A DNA stretch of 33,159 nucleotides from an alpha proteobacterium SCGC AAA240-E13. Lineage in GTDB: Bacteria > Pseudomonadota > Alphaproteobacteria > Pelagibacterales > Pelagibacteraceae. A program made the position numbers and the translations under genes. Location of the stretch: contig AZHR01000012.1 of NCBI GenBank assembly GCA_000504625.1, positions 6,811 to 39,969 of the forward strand. The letters run 5' to 3'. Each line of letters begins with the position of its first letter. Position 1 is the first letter of the stretch. The notes beneath the pieces were generated by a model, which did not search any database, was not told the DNA's origin, and saw only the letters and a program-made list of their open reading frames with translations. This document shows, piece after piece, positions 33,128 to 33,159 of the stretch.

Positions 33128-33159
33128 ATGTCTCTCAGAACTGAAATTGAAACAAAATT
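33128..33159 (+). CDS. Start of a gene, probably GatB/YqeY-domain protein (3' end cut off)
   Basis: ATG at 33128 opens a frame to the window edge encoding MSLRTEIETK. This resembles YqeY-domain proteins, which start M-(x)-LR-x-(K/E)-(I/L), and in many alphaproteobacteria a YqeY gene is divergent from carA and precedes dnaG-rpoD. With only ten codons visible this rests mainly on gene order. A promoter-like pair is found about 50-80 bases upstream. Confidence 0.45.
   Translation, partial: MSLRTEIETK

Noticed and set aside
1..33159. CRISPR array, insertion sequence, phage or island in the window
   Set aside because: No regularly spaced repeats, transposase, integrase, terminal repeats or shift in composition was seen; all recognised genes are housekeeping and in typical alphaproteobacterial neighbourhoods.

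Overview
The window reads as ordinary chromosome from a free-living, strongly AT-rich alphaproteobacterium with a compact genome. A Pelagibacterales (SAR11)-like organism is the most likely source. This is inferred from the gene neighbourhoods (lgt-midA-pgeF / prs-rplY-pth-ychF; petABC divergent from trmL-hemF; MarR-OmpR-histidine kinase divergent from ilvE; uvrC-pgsA), the K/N/I-rich proteins and the near absence of intergenic DNA. No 16S gene or other phylogenetic marker was tested, so another low-GC marine alphaproteobacterium is possible. The biosynthetic genes (carAB, ilvE, aspC, folB) argue against an obligate intracellular Rickettsia-like lifestyle.

Layout. 1-3550 (+): 3' part of a TPR protein, ispE, tRNA-Gln(TTG) and cca. 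5373-3554 (-): trmL-hemF-greA, divergent from 5456-8117 (+): petABC, the cytochrome bc1 complex. 14160-8094 (-): a long run lgt-midA-pgeF, then prs-rplY-pth-ychF. 14225-14470 (+): ubiK. 16855-14448 (-): a MarR regulator, an OmpR-type response regulator and an EnvZ-type kinase. 16944-17831 (+): ilvE. 23575-17828 (-): uvrB, a pteridine-reductase-like SDR, folB, uvrC and pgsA. 23617-24816 (+): an aspartate-type aminotransferase. 26851-24809 (-): guaC and trxB. 26946-28573 (+): an ELM1-family protein and a 2OG-Fe(II)-oxygenase-like protein. 32991-28566 (-): carA-carB. At the right edge a divergent gene, probably yqeY, begins.

The genes cover respiration and its cofactors (bc1, coproporphyrinogen oxidase for heme, UbiK for ubiquinone), translation and tRNA maintenance (tRNA-Gln, CCA enzyme, TrmL, Pth, L25, YchF), nucleotide supply (Prs, CarAB, GuaC), nucleotide excision repair, folate/pterin metabolism, and envelope lipids (Lgt, PgsA). 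No mobile element, CRISPR array, rRNA or phage gene was seen. No stretch over 300 bases lacks a gene; the longest gap is the 136-base carA/yqeY divergent region at 32992-33127.

I do not see a clear new multigene system. The points most worth a second look are the ELM1/2OG-oxygenase pair, the pteridine-reductase-like SDR beside folB inside a repair-gene operon, the cca start codon 3 bases after a tRNA, the N-terminal extension of the Rieske protein, and the palindromic back-to-back promoter region at carA.
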